From Lucifuga dentata (taxonomy: Eukaryota > Chordata > Actinopteri > Ophidiiformes > Bythitidae), in the NCBI GenBank assembly GCA_014773175.1, contig VXCM01000203.1, positions 428,929-492,928 of the forward strand: a stretch of 64,000 nucleotides of DNA, read 5' to 3'. Shown in pieces: positions 13,087 to 24,344 of the stretch. The stretch's first letter is position 1. Each line of letters begins with the position of its first letter. Below the pieces are notes generated by a model that searched no databases, was not told where the DNA came from, and was given only the letters and a program-made list of their open reading frames with translations. The position numbers and the translations under genes were made by a program.

Positions 13087-16000
13087 CACAATCTGTGCAG
13101 TTATACAGAGAATCACCTGCCTGGCTCTTCGTCTTCCTCACCTGCATTGCTTTGCTCCAGCACAGTCAACTTCAGCGAATCCGTGAACGTTGGGTTGTTG
13201 TCATTCACATCATCTATGATCACAGTGATGTGCAAAGGTAAATCTGTCTCCTGGCGGGTCTGACTGTCGAACACTTTGGCCATAAACTGCAAAGAACAGA
13301 TCAATTTTACACCTTTGACATGCTAAAAACACAAAGAGAGTCATAACATGTTCGTATGGTATAGTTCATACCATGCCAGCTTTATTTTGATATTATGTGT
13401 TATTAGCTATAACATAATCAACATTACTTGGTTCTGGTTTTCTTTTTGACATGAATGTGTGATTTTAGGTTTGAATGGACCCCAGGAAGGATAGTTGTTG
13501 CTAAGGCATCAGCTAATAAGGATCCAATTTAAATAAACAAATGGTTTTGCACTTACTGTTATCTGTGGAAACTCCTCACGGTCAACTGGCTTGTGCACAG
13601 ACAACATCCCAGTACTGCTGTCGAGACTGAACAACCCCACTGGGTGCTGATCCACACCAGCTCCAGTGATGATGTAGTATACCGAGCGAGTGGCTGCCGA
13701 ATCGGATCCAACCTACACCAGAAAACAAACAAAATAAAAAATTATTCTATTGCTCATAAGCTGGTTTGAATCAAGGGTGCATGGCCAAACTGGCAGTCCT
13801 TTGAAATGGAAAATGGAAAAGAAAATGTACAAAACTTGACTGATAAGTTCTGAACCAGACATATACAGTAAGGAAGCGAGCATGGGATGTAAATGTAATA
13901 TCTTGGCTAAGTGATTATAACATATAAGTTCTAGAGGTAGCAGTGGTCTCTTGAGTAGTGCAAGGTAGACAAACCAGGCCAACATGAAGTGATTATGTAT
14001 ATGCTGTGTGCTAATGCGTTTAACTAGTTCAACACCCACCTTACTCAGGTGGGTGCTGAACTGATTTCTGATTTGGCCACCCTTATCCCAATCTTAGAAA
14101 ATGATTTCAATGAAACTGGGATTAAATCTCTCTGGCACTGATACAAATACATTGGAGTTGGAAAGGGATTATGTTGAAAAATAACTGCAACGCCTGAGTT
14201 AGTGCTTTCAATGCTAGGCTCAGAACTTGTCAGTCAATTCTTGTACCTCGGTCACCATACTGTCCTTAGGCAGGGTGTAATCTGTTATTGCAGCTTAAAG
14301 AAGATCAAAAGAAGATAATCACTGAGCTAAGTCAGCACAAAGCACTGCAAACTGTAGGCATGTCTGGGTGCTTTCGCCAGATAATGAGGACACTTAAAAT
14401 CCACTGCAAGCTGAAAAGTTGAAAAAAACATGTATTTCTATGTTTGTTGTGTGTACAGTAATATAATAATATATGCTATCTCAGTGGTTCTCAAACTTTT
14501 TCTGTCATGCCCTCCTCCTGGAAACAGAAAACTTTTACACCTCACCAACTGAAACCTTTATAAACTTTGTCCACAATGCACTTTTTTTTTCACTTTCATT
14601 TTTTTGTTGTTTTTGTTTTTTTAAAATATACAGAGAAAAACGGAAATGCATTCATGCTTTTAAGATGAAATCCTTTTGTTTTTGCTAGATAAATTATTGG
14701 ACAGCCATTTTGTGGCGCGTCTCATCAAGCATAGTTGACACACATCCAAAGCTGTGGGGAGGATTAGCTGCTCTGCTATCATGTCTGGTTTCTTACATTG
14801 TGTAGGCGATTTTGCATGAAGCCGTTTTTGCTTTGGTGATGACTGAAGCAGCTTTCACAAAGCGACTCTCCTGCTCAGAGTATTTGCTGAGATTTCTCTG
14901 AAAATGTGAGAGGTTATTGATGTGACTGAAATGTAACATCTCAGTAACATCTTAATTTTTTGCGTCTCATACTGTCAGCTACCTTGCTCAAGGGTCTCTC
15001 CCTATAGTGTGCATGTTACATGTATGCTATAGTTAAATTTTTGTCCTGACTGCAATGAAAGGTCCATACCGTTGATTTTGCATGTTTAAGCCCAATAAAT
15101 ACCCTGCATACACATACATAATCTTCTGCAGCGCTGTGTTGGATCGATTCAAGAAAACTCTACAAAAAAATAATTACAGGTTTGGTTTTGCTGTGATGGA
15201 TTACCTATCAGAAGCATGTTTCAAGTCTCTTAAAGTTAAGATTAATAGTATAACATACAATAACATTCATTTTCTTCTGTGTAGCTCAGTGTTGAATCCA
15301 TGTTGAAATGCCAAAATGATTACCTCTATCCCAAGCATTTTTCAAGTCTCCTCAAGTTGATTGTTATGGTGTACTGGAACTAAAACCTATGGTAGTCTGG
15401 AAGGAAGAAACGAGCAAACATATTTAAACTGTACTGCTCCAGTAGTCTTTCAGAAAATGGCTGGCATTAATGTAACGTATGCTGGCTGTATATATTGGAC
15501 TCAAACATGCAAAATCACCGGTATGCTCCTTTAAGACAAAAATACAGAGCAAGACTTAAAGTATCCGTGGCTGACATTAGGATTTTGCCGAATATGCTTG
15601 ACTCTTTGCTTAAACAGCTTTCGGATGGCCAGGTATGGAACAGAATCAAAGTTTTAACATGCATGTGGATGTACTGATTGACAGTGAACCAGAGACAAGA
15701 CAGATATTTTTTTTGGTTTTAATTTTGGTTCAGCTGACTTTGTCTCAGCAGCATAGCCTGTTTTGCTACCTGTCAATTTTGCATTATGCAATGTGACCGA
15801 TTAGCCTCTTAATGTGTGAAAGCACTACTCTTAAATGTTTCCATTTGAAATAGATAAACTCAACTTTAGTTCCGTTCCGCGTTTCCACAGTTCCGGTCAC
15901 CATATGCCCCCAGTGCGCCACACAGTTTGAGAACCACTGCACTACATTTTACAGTGGCATAAACATTTTTAAGATTATTACCGTTTCGACTGGTTTTGGA

Positions 16001-16819
16001 AACGGTGGCTTTTCATTCTCCAAAATGTTGAAAGGTGGCGGACTCCATCGCCTCTTGGTACGTTTCAGGACACTACTGTTACGCACCTGTTGTATGCAAA
16101 CACATCATGAAATGTTTTATTAAAAAAAAATAAATAAAAAAGACCACTGTGTAATTGCCATTCAGGTGTTTAGTTTATAAAGTAATAAAAACGTATATCT
16201 GACTGTCATACCAAGCGTGTCTGCGCTGGATTGGGGACAAGGTGGACTTCCATATCACTTCCAGGTCCACTGTTGTCCTGTGTGCACACAGAAAATGTCC
16301 GCCGTCCACTTGTTACTAATACAGGACTTAATGCTACTATTACTCCACTTTTTATGATGAAATGTGGATCCTTCGATGTCAACTGCAGCGTTTCAACATC
16401 GCAGCCCTGGAGTTCAACTAGAAAACCGAGACAGGAAAAGGTTAAATTCATCTCTTACGGCACTTGACGATTAAATATAGCATAAATTAACATTCTGTGT
16501 ACCTATCTCGATCACAAATTCAGCCGGAATTTCCTGCGGCACGGGTACCTCTATAGATCTCGGGAGAAAACACGAATCTCCACGGGAAAAGACCTAAAGG
16601 AGACAGAAAACAGAGCGACACCGCGGAGTTTCAAATGTCGCATACATTAAACTTTAAATGTGTTTCCTTAAGCTATCTGTTTTCAAATAACAATAACTCT
16701 AACATCAAGCAAAGTTCCACACTTGGTGGTCTACATTTAATTCCATAAAAGTTTGTATACTCAACAAAATTGGAAGTACTCACCATTATCATGCATATGC
16801 AGAAAATTAAAACCTCCAT
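6628..16819 (-). CDS. dsc2l: Desmocollin (desmosomal cadherin), complete 16-exon gene
   Basis: Calcium-dependent adhesion protein of desmosomes, paired with desmoglein and bound inside the cell by plakoglobin/plakophilin. Coding exons in transcript order: 16784-16819, 16503-16593, 16212-16417, 15982-16086, 13557-13712, 13142-13286, 11662-11816, 11339-11473, 10965-11150, 10602-10849, 10293-10435, 9545-9766, 8601-8822, 7609-7724, 7154-7474, 6628-6825. They sum to 2685 nt, giving 894 aa plus stop, close to vertebrate desmocollins. All introns seen are GT..AG. Signal peptide is about residues 1-19. A long cysteine-containing propeptide ends at the furin site KRTKR (119-123), leaving RW as mature residues 1-2, the strand-swap Trp. 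Cadherin calcium motifs include DREE, DVNDNNP, LDRE, DINDNPP and DINDNIP. A Leu-rich membrane span lies near 664-692. The protein ends soon after the catenin-binding GPKFKTLAE, which marks desmocollin rather than desmoglein. The family call is firm; the exact paralogue symbol is not. Confidence 0.93.
7814..8400 (+). mobile_element. TTAA-ended MITE, copy B (desmocollin intron 13)
   Basis: Same family as copy A. The left end is TTAAAAGGAGCATGCCGGTG and the right end is tcaccagtaagctccTTTAA. The interior shares tgctgtgatggattacctat and atgaactgaaaccaatggca with other copies. It lies between coding exons 13 and 14 and disturbs neither splice site. Confidence 0.7.
12279..12309. repeat. Poly(A) run
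   Basis: About 30 A residues in a desmocollin intron. A second A-rich tract with a single N lies at 10861-10894, beside the exon 9 acceptor side of the next intron. Confidence 0.9.
13044..13086. repeat. (ATT)n microsatellite
   Basis: An uninterrupted TTA/ATT run of about 43 bases in a desmocollin intron, about 55 bases beyond the donor of exon 6. It creates a spurious poly-Leu open frame on the plus strand. Confidence 0.95.
14482..15939. mobile_element. hAT-like non-autonomous element, interrupted by a MITE
   Basis: The left terminus CAGTGGTTCTCAAAC and right terminus GTTTGAGAACCACTG are perfect 15-base inverted repeats, a common hAT-family MITE end. The 8 bp flanks (tgctatct and cactacat) do not match, so a target duplication is not preserved or the edges are slightly off. 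A second transposon (15056-15534) lies inside. All of it is in the intron between desmocollin exons 4 and 5. Confidence 0.65.
15056..15534 (+). mobile_element. TTAA-ended MITE, copy C, nested in hAT-like element
   Basis: The left end (aaaggtccataccgttgatt) and right end (aaatcaccggtatgctcctt, then TTAA) form the same inverted termini as the other copies. It has an internal deletion and is about 480 bp. It retains gctgtgatggattacctatc. The left TTAA is mutated. Confidence 0.65.
15982..16819 (-). CDS. dsc2l: Desmocollin signal peptide, propeptide and furin-site exons (1-4)
   Basis: Exon 1 (12 codons) starts at the ATG at 16817-16819. I chose it because the next residues, MEVLIFCICMIM, form a hydrophobic signal core and run straight into a GTGAGT donor. 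An in-frame upstream ATG at 16873 would only add a polar leader. Exons 2 and 3 encode the pro-domain, with PEFVIEI-like cadherin-pro strands and paired cysteines. Exon 4 (105 nt) carries KRTKRRW, then SPPPFNILENEKPPFP, the EC1 N-terminal strand. The propeptide is longer than that of the neighbouring desmoglein, as expected for desmocollins. Confidence 0.88.
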
Positions 16820-17169
16820 TCTTGCAAACTTGCAATGGACCTTGATCAGGAAGCTGTCCTCCACCCCAAGCACGCAGAGCGAATAGTTAATCGGTCAGAT
16901 AGCGGCAGATGATGATGAATTTGAGTCGGGAAGTTATCAACTGAAGAGCACAACATGTATTCCTTCTGTCAGCTCTTCCACCAGCCTCGATATCTGTCGC
17001 TAGTGGGTATGAGTCAGGAAACTAGTCGGGACACACCTTTGGGTGCCCCACCCAGACTGTGCCTGCATGGTCAGATCAGCTTGCACCTTTGTGCTCTAAT
17101 CTGTGATTCTGCTGCCATATTCCACTCCTTTTTCCTCCCTCAGAACACGTCAGCTCCTTCAAGTTTCTA

Positions 17170-17705
17170 ACACATGTTTTCTCCTTCATTACCATTAGGG
17201 GGAAACACTGAGCTGCACCCCAATTCTATAGGCTACTACAGAGACTACATGGCATTTCATCATGTGGGATCAGTTAGTGGTGGAGGAGAAATTATCATGG
17301 TCTGGATTATGGTTTTGGCTAGGCCCCCTTTAGTTACAAAAAGGGAAATCTTAATGGTACAATATATATAATGATATTTTACAAATAATTTTACTTCCAA
17401 CTTTGTGGTAACAGGAGAAATAAAGAAATGGTTGACCATCCTGCATGGAGTTCTGACCTCAGCCTCTTTAAACATCTTTGCGATGAACTAAACAACTGTG
17501 AGCCACCCACTTTTATCTCCCAGCATCGCTTACTAAATCTCTTATGGCTGAATGGAAGCAAATCCCTGCAGCCACGTATCAAAATCTAGTGAGTCCTTCC
17601 AGGGTAGTGGAGACTGTTATAGCAGCAATTGTCACTCATGGTTTTGCAATATGATGTTCACAAATAACATATGGGTGTCATGTTTGGGTGTCCTCATACT
17701 TTCAG
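17170..17705 (+). mobile_element. Degenerate Tc1/mariner transposase 3' part
   Basis: The plus strand between about 17430 and 17590 can be read, despite frameshifts and stops, as the C-terminal part of a Tc1 transposase. HPAWSSDLSLFKHLCDELN corresponds to the family P-D-L-N-P-I-E-H-L-W-D-E-L block, followed by a Gln/His-rich helix region. The second catalytic Asp environment lies upstream in damaged sequence. The gene is broken and cannot encode an active enzyme. Confidence 0.65.
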
Positions 17706-17816
17706 TCATGCAGTATTGAACAGACCCAGCATAACGACATTGGTCATGAGGCCCGTGAGTGTTGTGGACAGTTTGTTGCTACTTCTTTTCTAGAGAGAAA
17801 ACACTTCATCACCCTT

Positions 17817-18680
17817 CAGTTCAATTCAGTTCAATTCAGTGAACTTTATTTGTCCCCAAGGGGGCAATTAAGAATGGCAGGCACATAAAAACAGACATTA
17901 TAAATTGACATTAAAACAGACATTAAAAATTAAAAGTTAAATACTGAGGTTAAGGAGACAAACTGCCTCAGGAACAAATGACTTTTTTCTTCCGACTGTT
18001 GAGCATTTAATGGCCCGAAGGCGTCTTCCAAAGGGAAGCCGCTCAAAGGAGGAATTGAGGATGTGTGAAGGGTCTTGGAGGATGGATTTGGCATTTTGGA
18101 CAGTCTGAATTTGGTGAAATGAAGAGATGCTTCTTTATTTATTACAGGTGATTTTTGAAGAGATGCTGACAATACTGTCAAGGCTCTTCTTGTTTTGAAT
18201 ATTTAAGGACTGATACCAGCAGGTGAATGAAGAAGTAATAATTCTTTCAATAAAAAGTTGTAAAAGGAGATGGTCCTATTCACTCCAAATGAATAGTTTT
18301 CGGAGGATGTATTGTCTTTGGTGACACTTTTAACAATCTTTGTATTTTCTTGAAATGTTAGTTTGTTATTGATAATAGTGTCCAAATGATACTACTATAT
18401 GATCTCAACCTCCTCTCCTTAGATGTAAGTAATGATCTGTGCCAGTAGTTTTGAAAATTTGGATGATCATTTCCTTTGTTTTGGAAATGTTCAAATCCAG
18501 GCAGGAGTCGTCGCACCACTGAATGAAGTCAGTCAGAGTTGGGCTGTGATCCTGAGTGTGTTCTAAGAGGAGGGAGAGGAGGACTGTGTCATCTGCACAT
18601 TTTATTAAGTGATGGTCAGTGTGGATACTCCTGCACTCATTTGTATAAAGGGTGAATAATAGCGGTCCTTGGCCATTGAA
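17817..18680 (-). mobile_element. Rex1/CR1-like LINE reverse transcriptase relic
   Basis: On the minus strand the broken translation contains CADDTVLL, matching the catalytic Y/F-A-D-D box of reverse transcriptase. It is followed by an SCLDLNISKTKEM block, a LDTIINNKLTF block, and near the 3' end ILQDPSH..LPFGRRLRA, typical of Rex1/CR1-clade elements. The 3' end reads CCCCTTGGGGACAAATAAAG and then short GAATT-type tail repeats. It is 5' truncated with multiple stops, as usual for dead LINE copies. Confidence 0.75.
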
Positions 18681-19499
18681 AAAAATTTATGCTCTTCTGA
18701 TTGTGAAGGTGGTTTTACAGGCTCCTAAAACACTGGAAATAAATTGGTCAATGGTAAAAGTTCATCTGTTTTTCTTACTGTGTTGTACCAGTCATCTGTC
18801 TGGTATATCTAGTATTACAGTCCCACTGCAGTCATAATTTATCTATCTTGCCTCTATCCATATTTTAAGTGGCCCTGCCAGTTTTAATCTGGCACATCTG
18901 ATTGGCTTGATGACAGTGACCTAATTTGCATACACCCAACCTCATTTGAAATGCACATTGTCAAAATAACATCCTGTTAGAAATGCATGCAAGCAACTAT
19001 TGTAAATACATTTAACCGTGGGAAAAGAAGATGATCCCAATTAATCTGAATTTGGTATTTTCACCTGCGAGCAGCTCTTCTGCAATGCATTGCATTGTGG
19101 GACAATTGTGCCCACCAGCACCACTCAAAAGATAAAGAAAAAAGAGAAAGCGCAGGTATACTGTAGTTAATAACATTAGATTAGTTGTTACCCCAGTTTG
19201 ACCAAAAAAAAAAAAAAAANAAAAAAAAAAAAAAAGAAAAGGCATAATTCATCAGAATACAGAATACTGACATTTCTCAACACGCTTAATTTTTGTCACT
19301 TCTCCAGTGCATGTCTCCAGCACTACATATTCAAAACCTGAATTAGAATTACTATATAACTATTACTTAAGTAATCCTGTAATTATTCTGGAGTGTCATG
19401 AGGTACGCAACATATAATTTCCCATGAGAAAGTTAGGTGCACCCTAAGATAATTAAATAATTAAAAGGATAATGTAGCTTCAATAGTAGTGCCACATGT

Positions 19500-20460
19500 G
19501 AAATCCTTAATATTGTCTTTATTTTCTATTTATGATGACAAAAGTTGTATGGTTTAATGGACTTTTTTTTTAAATACTTTGATATTAGTAAAAAATAATA
19601 TAAGTAATTAAAGGTGTAATAATTTATTTTGCGGCTATCGTCAAGGCAACAACTTGTTTGTCTTCTTGTTTTCCTGGTCTGAAAAATCTCTCCAGGTCGA
19701 CAGGAAGATTGACCTCTCCGTGCCCCTCCTCTCTCCGCTGTAATTCCACTGAAACATGCTGGGAGGAGGAACAGAAATGTGCTCCTCACTAACACCACAG
19801 GAATGTGCGCTCAGTGTAGGGGAGGCATTGCTTACACACACAGAGCTCACACTATCTCTATAAACTGCTGATAAAAGTGTGAGTGGTCCAAGCCAGCAGC
19901 TCTTGGGTCTGTGTCCCTTAATAATGTCCCATTTGGGATCTGCTGAAACAGGGCTAGGCTTAGTCTTAACGCTTTGGGAATCCATGCGTGCATTTTACGT
20001 TGCAACAGGAAAGGTGAGAAAAATGTCAGGAAGGCTGTGAGTCATGGGTGTGGACATAATGAAAGGATGAGGGTTTGGGAAGCCTAAATGCAAACAGACT
20101 CAGCATAATACCATCTTCTGTCACTCGCAAGCTAAAATGACAGTGAATTATGTTCTATCCATGCTGGCCGTTGGTAGATTTTTTTTTTTTTTACCACTGA
20201 ATACTCTTGTTTACACTCCTGTTTCTGCTCACTTCAAATAGTGAAGCTGTCTGACCGTAACTCCCACAGTACCTCCCACAGTAATACTGATACGCTCCGG
20301 TAAAAGCCACTTTAAGGAGTTTTACTTTCTCAAAATAACCAGAAGATTTAGGTTTCTGCTGAGTAGTACAGTTTGGGAAAAAGCAAAGTGATTCATTTAA
20401 TCTAATGCTCTTGCACCACAATTTGCACATTAACACTCCACTTTCACTTGAGGTCATTAT
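19500..20460. other. Unassigned spacer with minus-strand open frames
   Basis: Two minus-strand open frames, 19641-19985 (114 codons) and 20191-20457 (88 codons), have no recognisable domain and no splice partner. They could be chance frames or exons of a noncoding transcript; nothing in the sequence decides this. Confidence 0.25.
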
Positions 20461-21411
20461 GGCATGATGTCGTAAAATCTATCTTGAAATTGATTTTGTA
20501 TTGTTTCCTTGGAAATTCTGTTTGGTCTTACTAATTGATTAGGTGTTAGTACATAGTTTTTTTTCTCATAAATCTTTGTGCGTAACAACAGCAAATGCCA
20601 GGATGTGACATCTATGCCAGGTGTGTTTGCTGTCAGACTAAAGGCTGTAAATGTGATGCATCATGCCTTGTTCTGTTGGGCATAATTACACATTTATCCC
20701 TGAGGGAAGGAAGTTTTGTAGAAATGCACTTTCTCTGCCATCTTTCCACTCACTGTCTGATTTGGGTGAGTGTGTGCATGGGACAGGGTGGGGCAGTCAC
20801 GTTACGTGTGAGGAATAGTATCTGGGTGACACAAGTCACTGGCTGTTGTTTTTTATAATGATGTGAGTTGCTGTCTGATGACTCATTTGTAGTCTGGTAC
20901 AAATTTCAATACAATAACTTTCGTAATGGAAATAAAAGTAAAACAAAACATCAAGCACTTTTGTAAAATGCACAATGTGGTTTCAGTGAGGACTGGCTTC
21001 ATAATTTCATTTTTAATTCAGCACCTATGTATATGTTTCTACTTCAATTTTACCTCACAGTTAATTCCAATATTAATTAAAATTTCATCAAATTCTCTAT
21101 AGTCCAGTACACAGACGTTAGAAAAAATAATTAACTATTTACTACCCATGGTCTGTCCCTTCTTCCCTGAATTGCCATTTACAATATTTATGTAACTCTG
21201 CATATCTATATATTGTTAATTCAACTTTAATATTTTTTGTATTTGTAGCTGATAAATCTTATTCTGTTTTTTTACTGTGAGATATCAGTGTTCTAACTGG
21301 CCTCAAAAAGTGTTTGTGTAAATAGTCCCCAGCTTACTTGATGGCATATAATATATAAATTCATTTCAACTTAGCATCAGAAATTGATAATCTATTAAAT
21401 GTTAAGTAACC

Positions 21412-21630
21412 GGCCATTCAAAAGGAGGGAATCTCTCTTCGAACCTCTCCTGAGTTTCTTCCATTTTTTTTTCCTTACATTATAGTTTTTTAGGGAGCTT
21501 TTCCTCATCTTCAGAGAGCTCAGGCTGGGTTGGGAGCCATTAATGTGTGGGCCTGTAACACCCTTTGAATCGCTGAATGTGATATTGGGCAATACAAATA
21601 ATTTGATTGACTTGACTTGCCTTGACTGAT
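21412..21630 (+). repeat. Dispersed fish repeat with LINE-type 3' tail
   Basis: The stretch from tctctcctgagtttcttcc through gtgatattgggcaatacaaa to gattgacttgacttgcc is the familiar 3' portion of a repeat abundant in fish genomes. A second copy of just its end lies in inverse orientation at 52697-52760. The exact family (L2-type LINE tail or a derived SINE) cannot be fixed by eye. Confidence 0.55.
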
Positions 21631-21977
21631 CATTCAGAATTGTTGTTGGCTTAAATGATTAAAAGTGATGACATAAATGCACTTTTTTTTCAGTGAAAGA
21701 TGCTACTTTGTGATGTTGGACATTAATTAAGAAAGCCAAATTTGCCTCAAAAGGGACAGAGAGGTTATGATATTTCAATCTAAAATTAAAATTTCATAAA
21801 GTATACATTTAGTAAAAGATGGCGAACAAAAAAGTTGGAAAACAAAAGTCCTTTGAGCAAAGCCATTGTGTAATCAGGCAATATGCATGCAAATACTTCT
21901 TCTCCCACATGCTTTTGTTGCACTTAGTTGCATCTTGGCAACACCTGACAACACAAACTCTCATTGCGCCAATGTTC

Positions 21978-21980
<3 letters not shown>

Positions 21981-22030
<50 letters not shown>

Positions 22031-22127
22031 CAACCTCACCCAGTCTCACTCTTTTTGTCTGTATCTGGCACAGGTACAGCAAACACACCAACGCCTACAT
22101 GTGCATGCTCACACACACACACACACA
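21981..22127. repeat. (TC)n and (CA)n microsatellites
   Basis: About 44 bases of TC dinucleotides (21981-22024) are followed by a short CA tract (about 22109-22126), roughly 600 bp upstream of the desmoglein start codon. They generate spurious Leu/Ser and Arg/Glu repeat frames. Confidence 0.95.
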
Positions 22128-22439
22128 TAGTTGTTTATGGCTGATGAACCAGAAACCAGTGGGAATTCCACAGCCACAAGTGAAGTTTTACAGAGAGATG
22201 AGGAGTAAGAAAGCATTAGTCTGCAGAAAAACTGCAACAAAAATATCAAAATCCCCCATCCAGGCTTAAATCAATATTCCCAACTCTAGTAGGAAACTTT
22301 TAAAAGTTATTTTCAAGCATAAAAGCACAGAATTTCAAATTTCACCTCATTCCTCCTTAAATTAAAGAGGAATGAGAACATAGCACAAGCACAATACAAA
22401 CAGTTGTGCATTTTGTGCTATATTCTAATGTAATTCCCT

Positions 22440-22708
22440 CTCCTTTTTTTTTCCACTAAAGACAATAGGCTGCACAGAAACATCACAACTATGCACGACT
22501 GGACACAAACTCCTTTCTCCGCCTGTTATCAGCCGGAGCTTGTGAGCAATCAAACACACAGAGAGGCGCCGCCTCTGTCTGTACAAGTCCTTCCTGCGCT
22601 ATCAAAACGGTCAAAGTCTAATCGAAACCAGCAAAAGGCTATAGATAGATCCAGAGACTGACGGGATTTCACTTGAACTCGAGGATTAAGATTTCCCTTT
22701 TCAAGCTG
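22440..22708 (+). promoter_or_regulatory. Probable desmoglein promoter and 5' UTR
   Basis: A more GC-rich stretch (gaggcgccgcctctg) lies just before the start codon. A weak TATA-like word, CTATAGATA, occurs near 22639. Placement rests on position only; the transcription start is not determined. Confidence 0.3.
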
Positions 22709-24306
22709 ATGGCTCCTCTGCGCAAATTCAGCTTTGTTATAGCGCTGCCATTCTTCCTAACGGTGAGTATTTAAACCGGTATTTTGCACAAAGTAGGTTA
22801 TTCGTCGTCTTTATTCTAGCGGACCTCACAGGTGTGGTTCAGGTTGGGTAAAAGTAAAACGATGAGACTAAAAAAATGCACGCCCGCAAACGCAACATTC
22901 ACATTTGGGGTGTGAGCCAGCAATGTTTTCCATATAGCTTCCCTGAATTACAAAAGCCTAAGTAGTCTCAAGCACAATTTTGAAGGAGTTTTCCTTGTCA
23001 TAGCTGTAGAATTTAAAGGAGATGGTTTAAGTAGAAAAGTTAGAGGAGTTTTAAAGTGGGTGATGGTTGTGAATGTGTTGTTATGCATCATTTATTATGC
23101 CATTCAGGTGTAAAGTTAAAAAAAAAAAAAGAGGAGCACACATTTTGCATTTGAGAGCATAAAATGAACAATAAAGCTTGCACCATCCCTTATGATCTAA
23201 GTAAGATTGGTTTGGCATCAAAATGTTTTGAGTTTTAATAATGAGCACACACAAGTAACTGAGCTTTTTCACCCTTTCTGTGTACCTGCAGCTTGTTTCT
23301 GAGGCAAAAGGAAATGGACTGGAGCTAAAGAGACAGAAAAGAGAATGGATCATTGCTCCCAGAAAACTGAAGGAGAACCATGACTACACTGGCCTGGAGA
23401 GTATTTCTAAAGTGTGTATTACTTTAATGTTTAACTTCTTTGTTCAGAATTCTGTCAAATTTTATGTTTTACATTGTTTCTCAAAACAATCATGTGACTT
23501 TCTCCCTTTAAAAAAATGATTGCATTTTCCAACTCACTGATTATGTCCTCAGGTCACATTTATTTTTGCTAAGCCTCTATGTGAGAATTAGAAGTATTGT
23601 AGGTGCTGGCAAACTGCCATAGTAGTAATGAGTCACTTTAGACAGTGGACGATGAACGCACCCTTGTTCTGTGTTTTAGGCATACACACCTGTGTTTGAT
23701 GTTATCATGTTAGTCTCGTTTCCAGAGAAGTATTGGTCCAGAGAAATCATTATGAGATTGAATCAATTTAAAAAAAAACTTAGTGTGGTTCTATGTTTGT
23801 GGAAAGTCATTGATGCCAACTATCAGTTGTAAAACAAACATGCATTCCATTTCTGTGTGCTGGCATGTCACAGATTTTCAGATTCAGTGGCTTACTGTGT
23901 ATGTATATGTCTTCCAGATTCGTTCCGATAAGGAAAACTTCACAAGGATTTTCTATTCGCTAACAGGGCCTGGTGTTGACCAGGACCCTATTGGTGTATT
24001 TAGTGTCAACCGTCAAACTGGTTTCGTGAAAGTCCACTTGATTCTGGACCGAGAGGAGTACTCCTCCTACCATGTAAGAACAACCGTAAATTCTCATTCA
24101 ACATTCACAATTATACCTGCAAACTGCTCTGTGAGAAAATGATATCTCTTTTCTAGTTAAAAGGCATGGCACAATACGCTAATGGGAGCTATGCCGAAAA
24201 GGATATCGACCTTAAAATTACTGTTGTGGATGAGAATGACTGCCCACCAGTGATTCAAGCACAGCAAGCCGGATATGTCAATGAATCTAGTGCAGAAGGT
24301 ATTTAA

Positions 24307-24344
<38 letters not shown>

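Larger units (their letters stand above)
16820..22708. other. Shared upstream region between divergent desmocollin and desmoglein genes
   Basis: 5.9 kb separate the two start codons, which point away from each other. No third gene is recognisable. It contains a Tc1 relic (17170-17705), a Rex1-like LINE relic (17817-18680), a fish dispersed repeat (21412-21630) and a TC/CA microsatellite pair (21981-22127). A shared control region for both genes is plausible from the layout but is inference only. Confidence 0.6.

Noticed and set aside
21809..22269. Leu/Ser- and Arg/Glu-repeat open frames
   Set aside because: Translation of the TC and CA microsatellites upstream of desmoglein.
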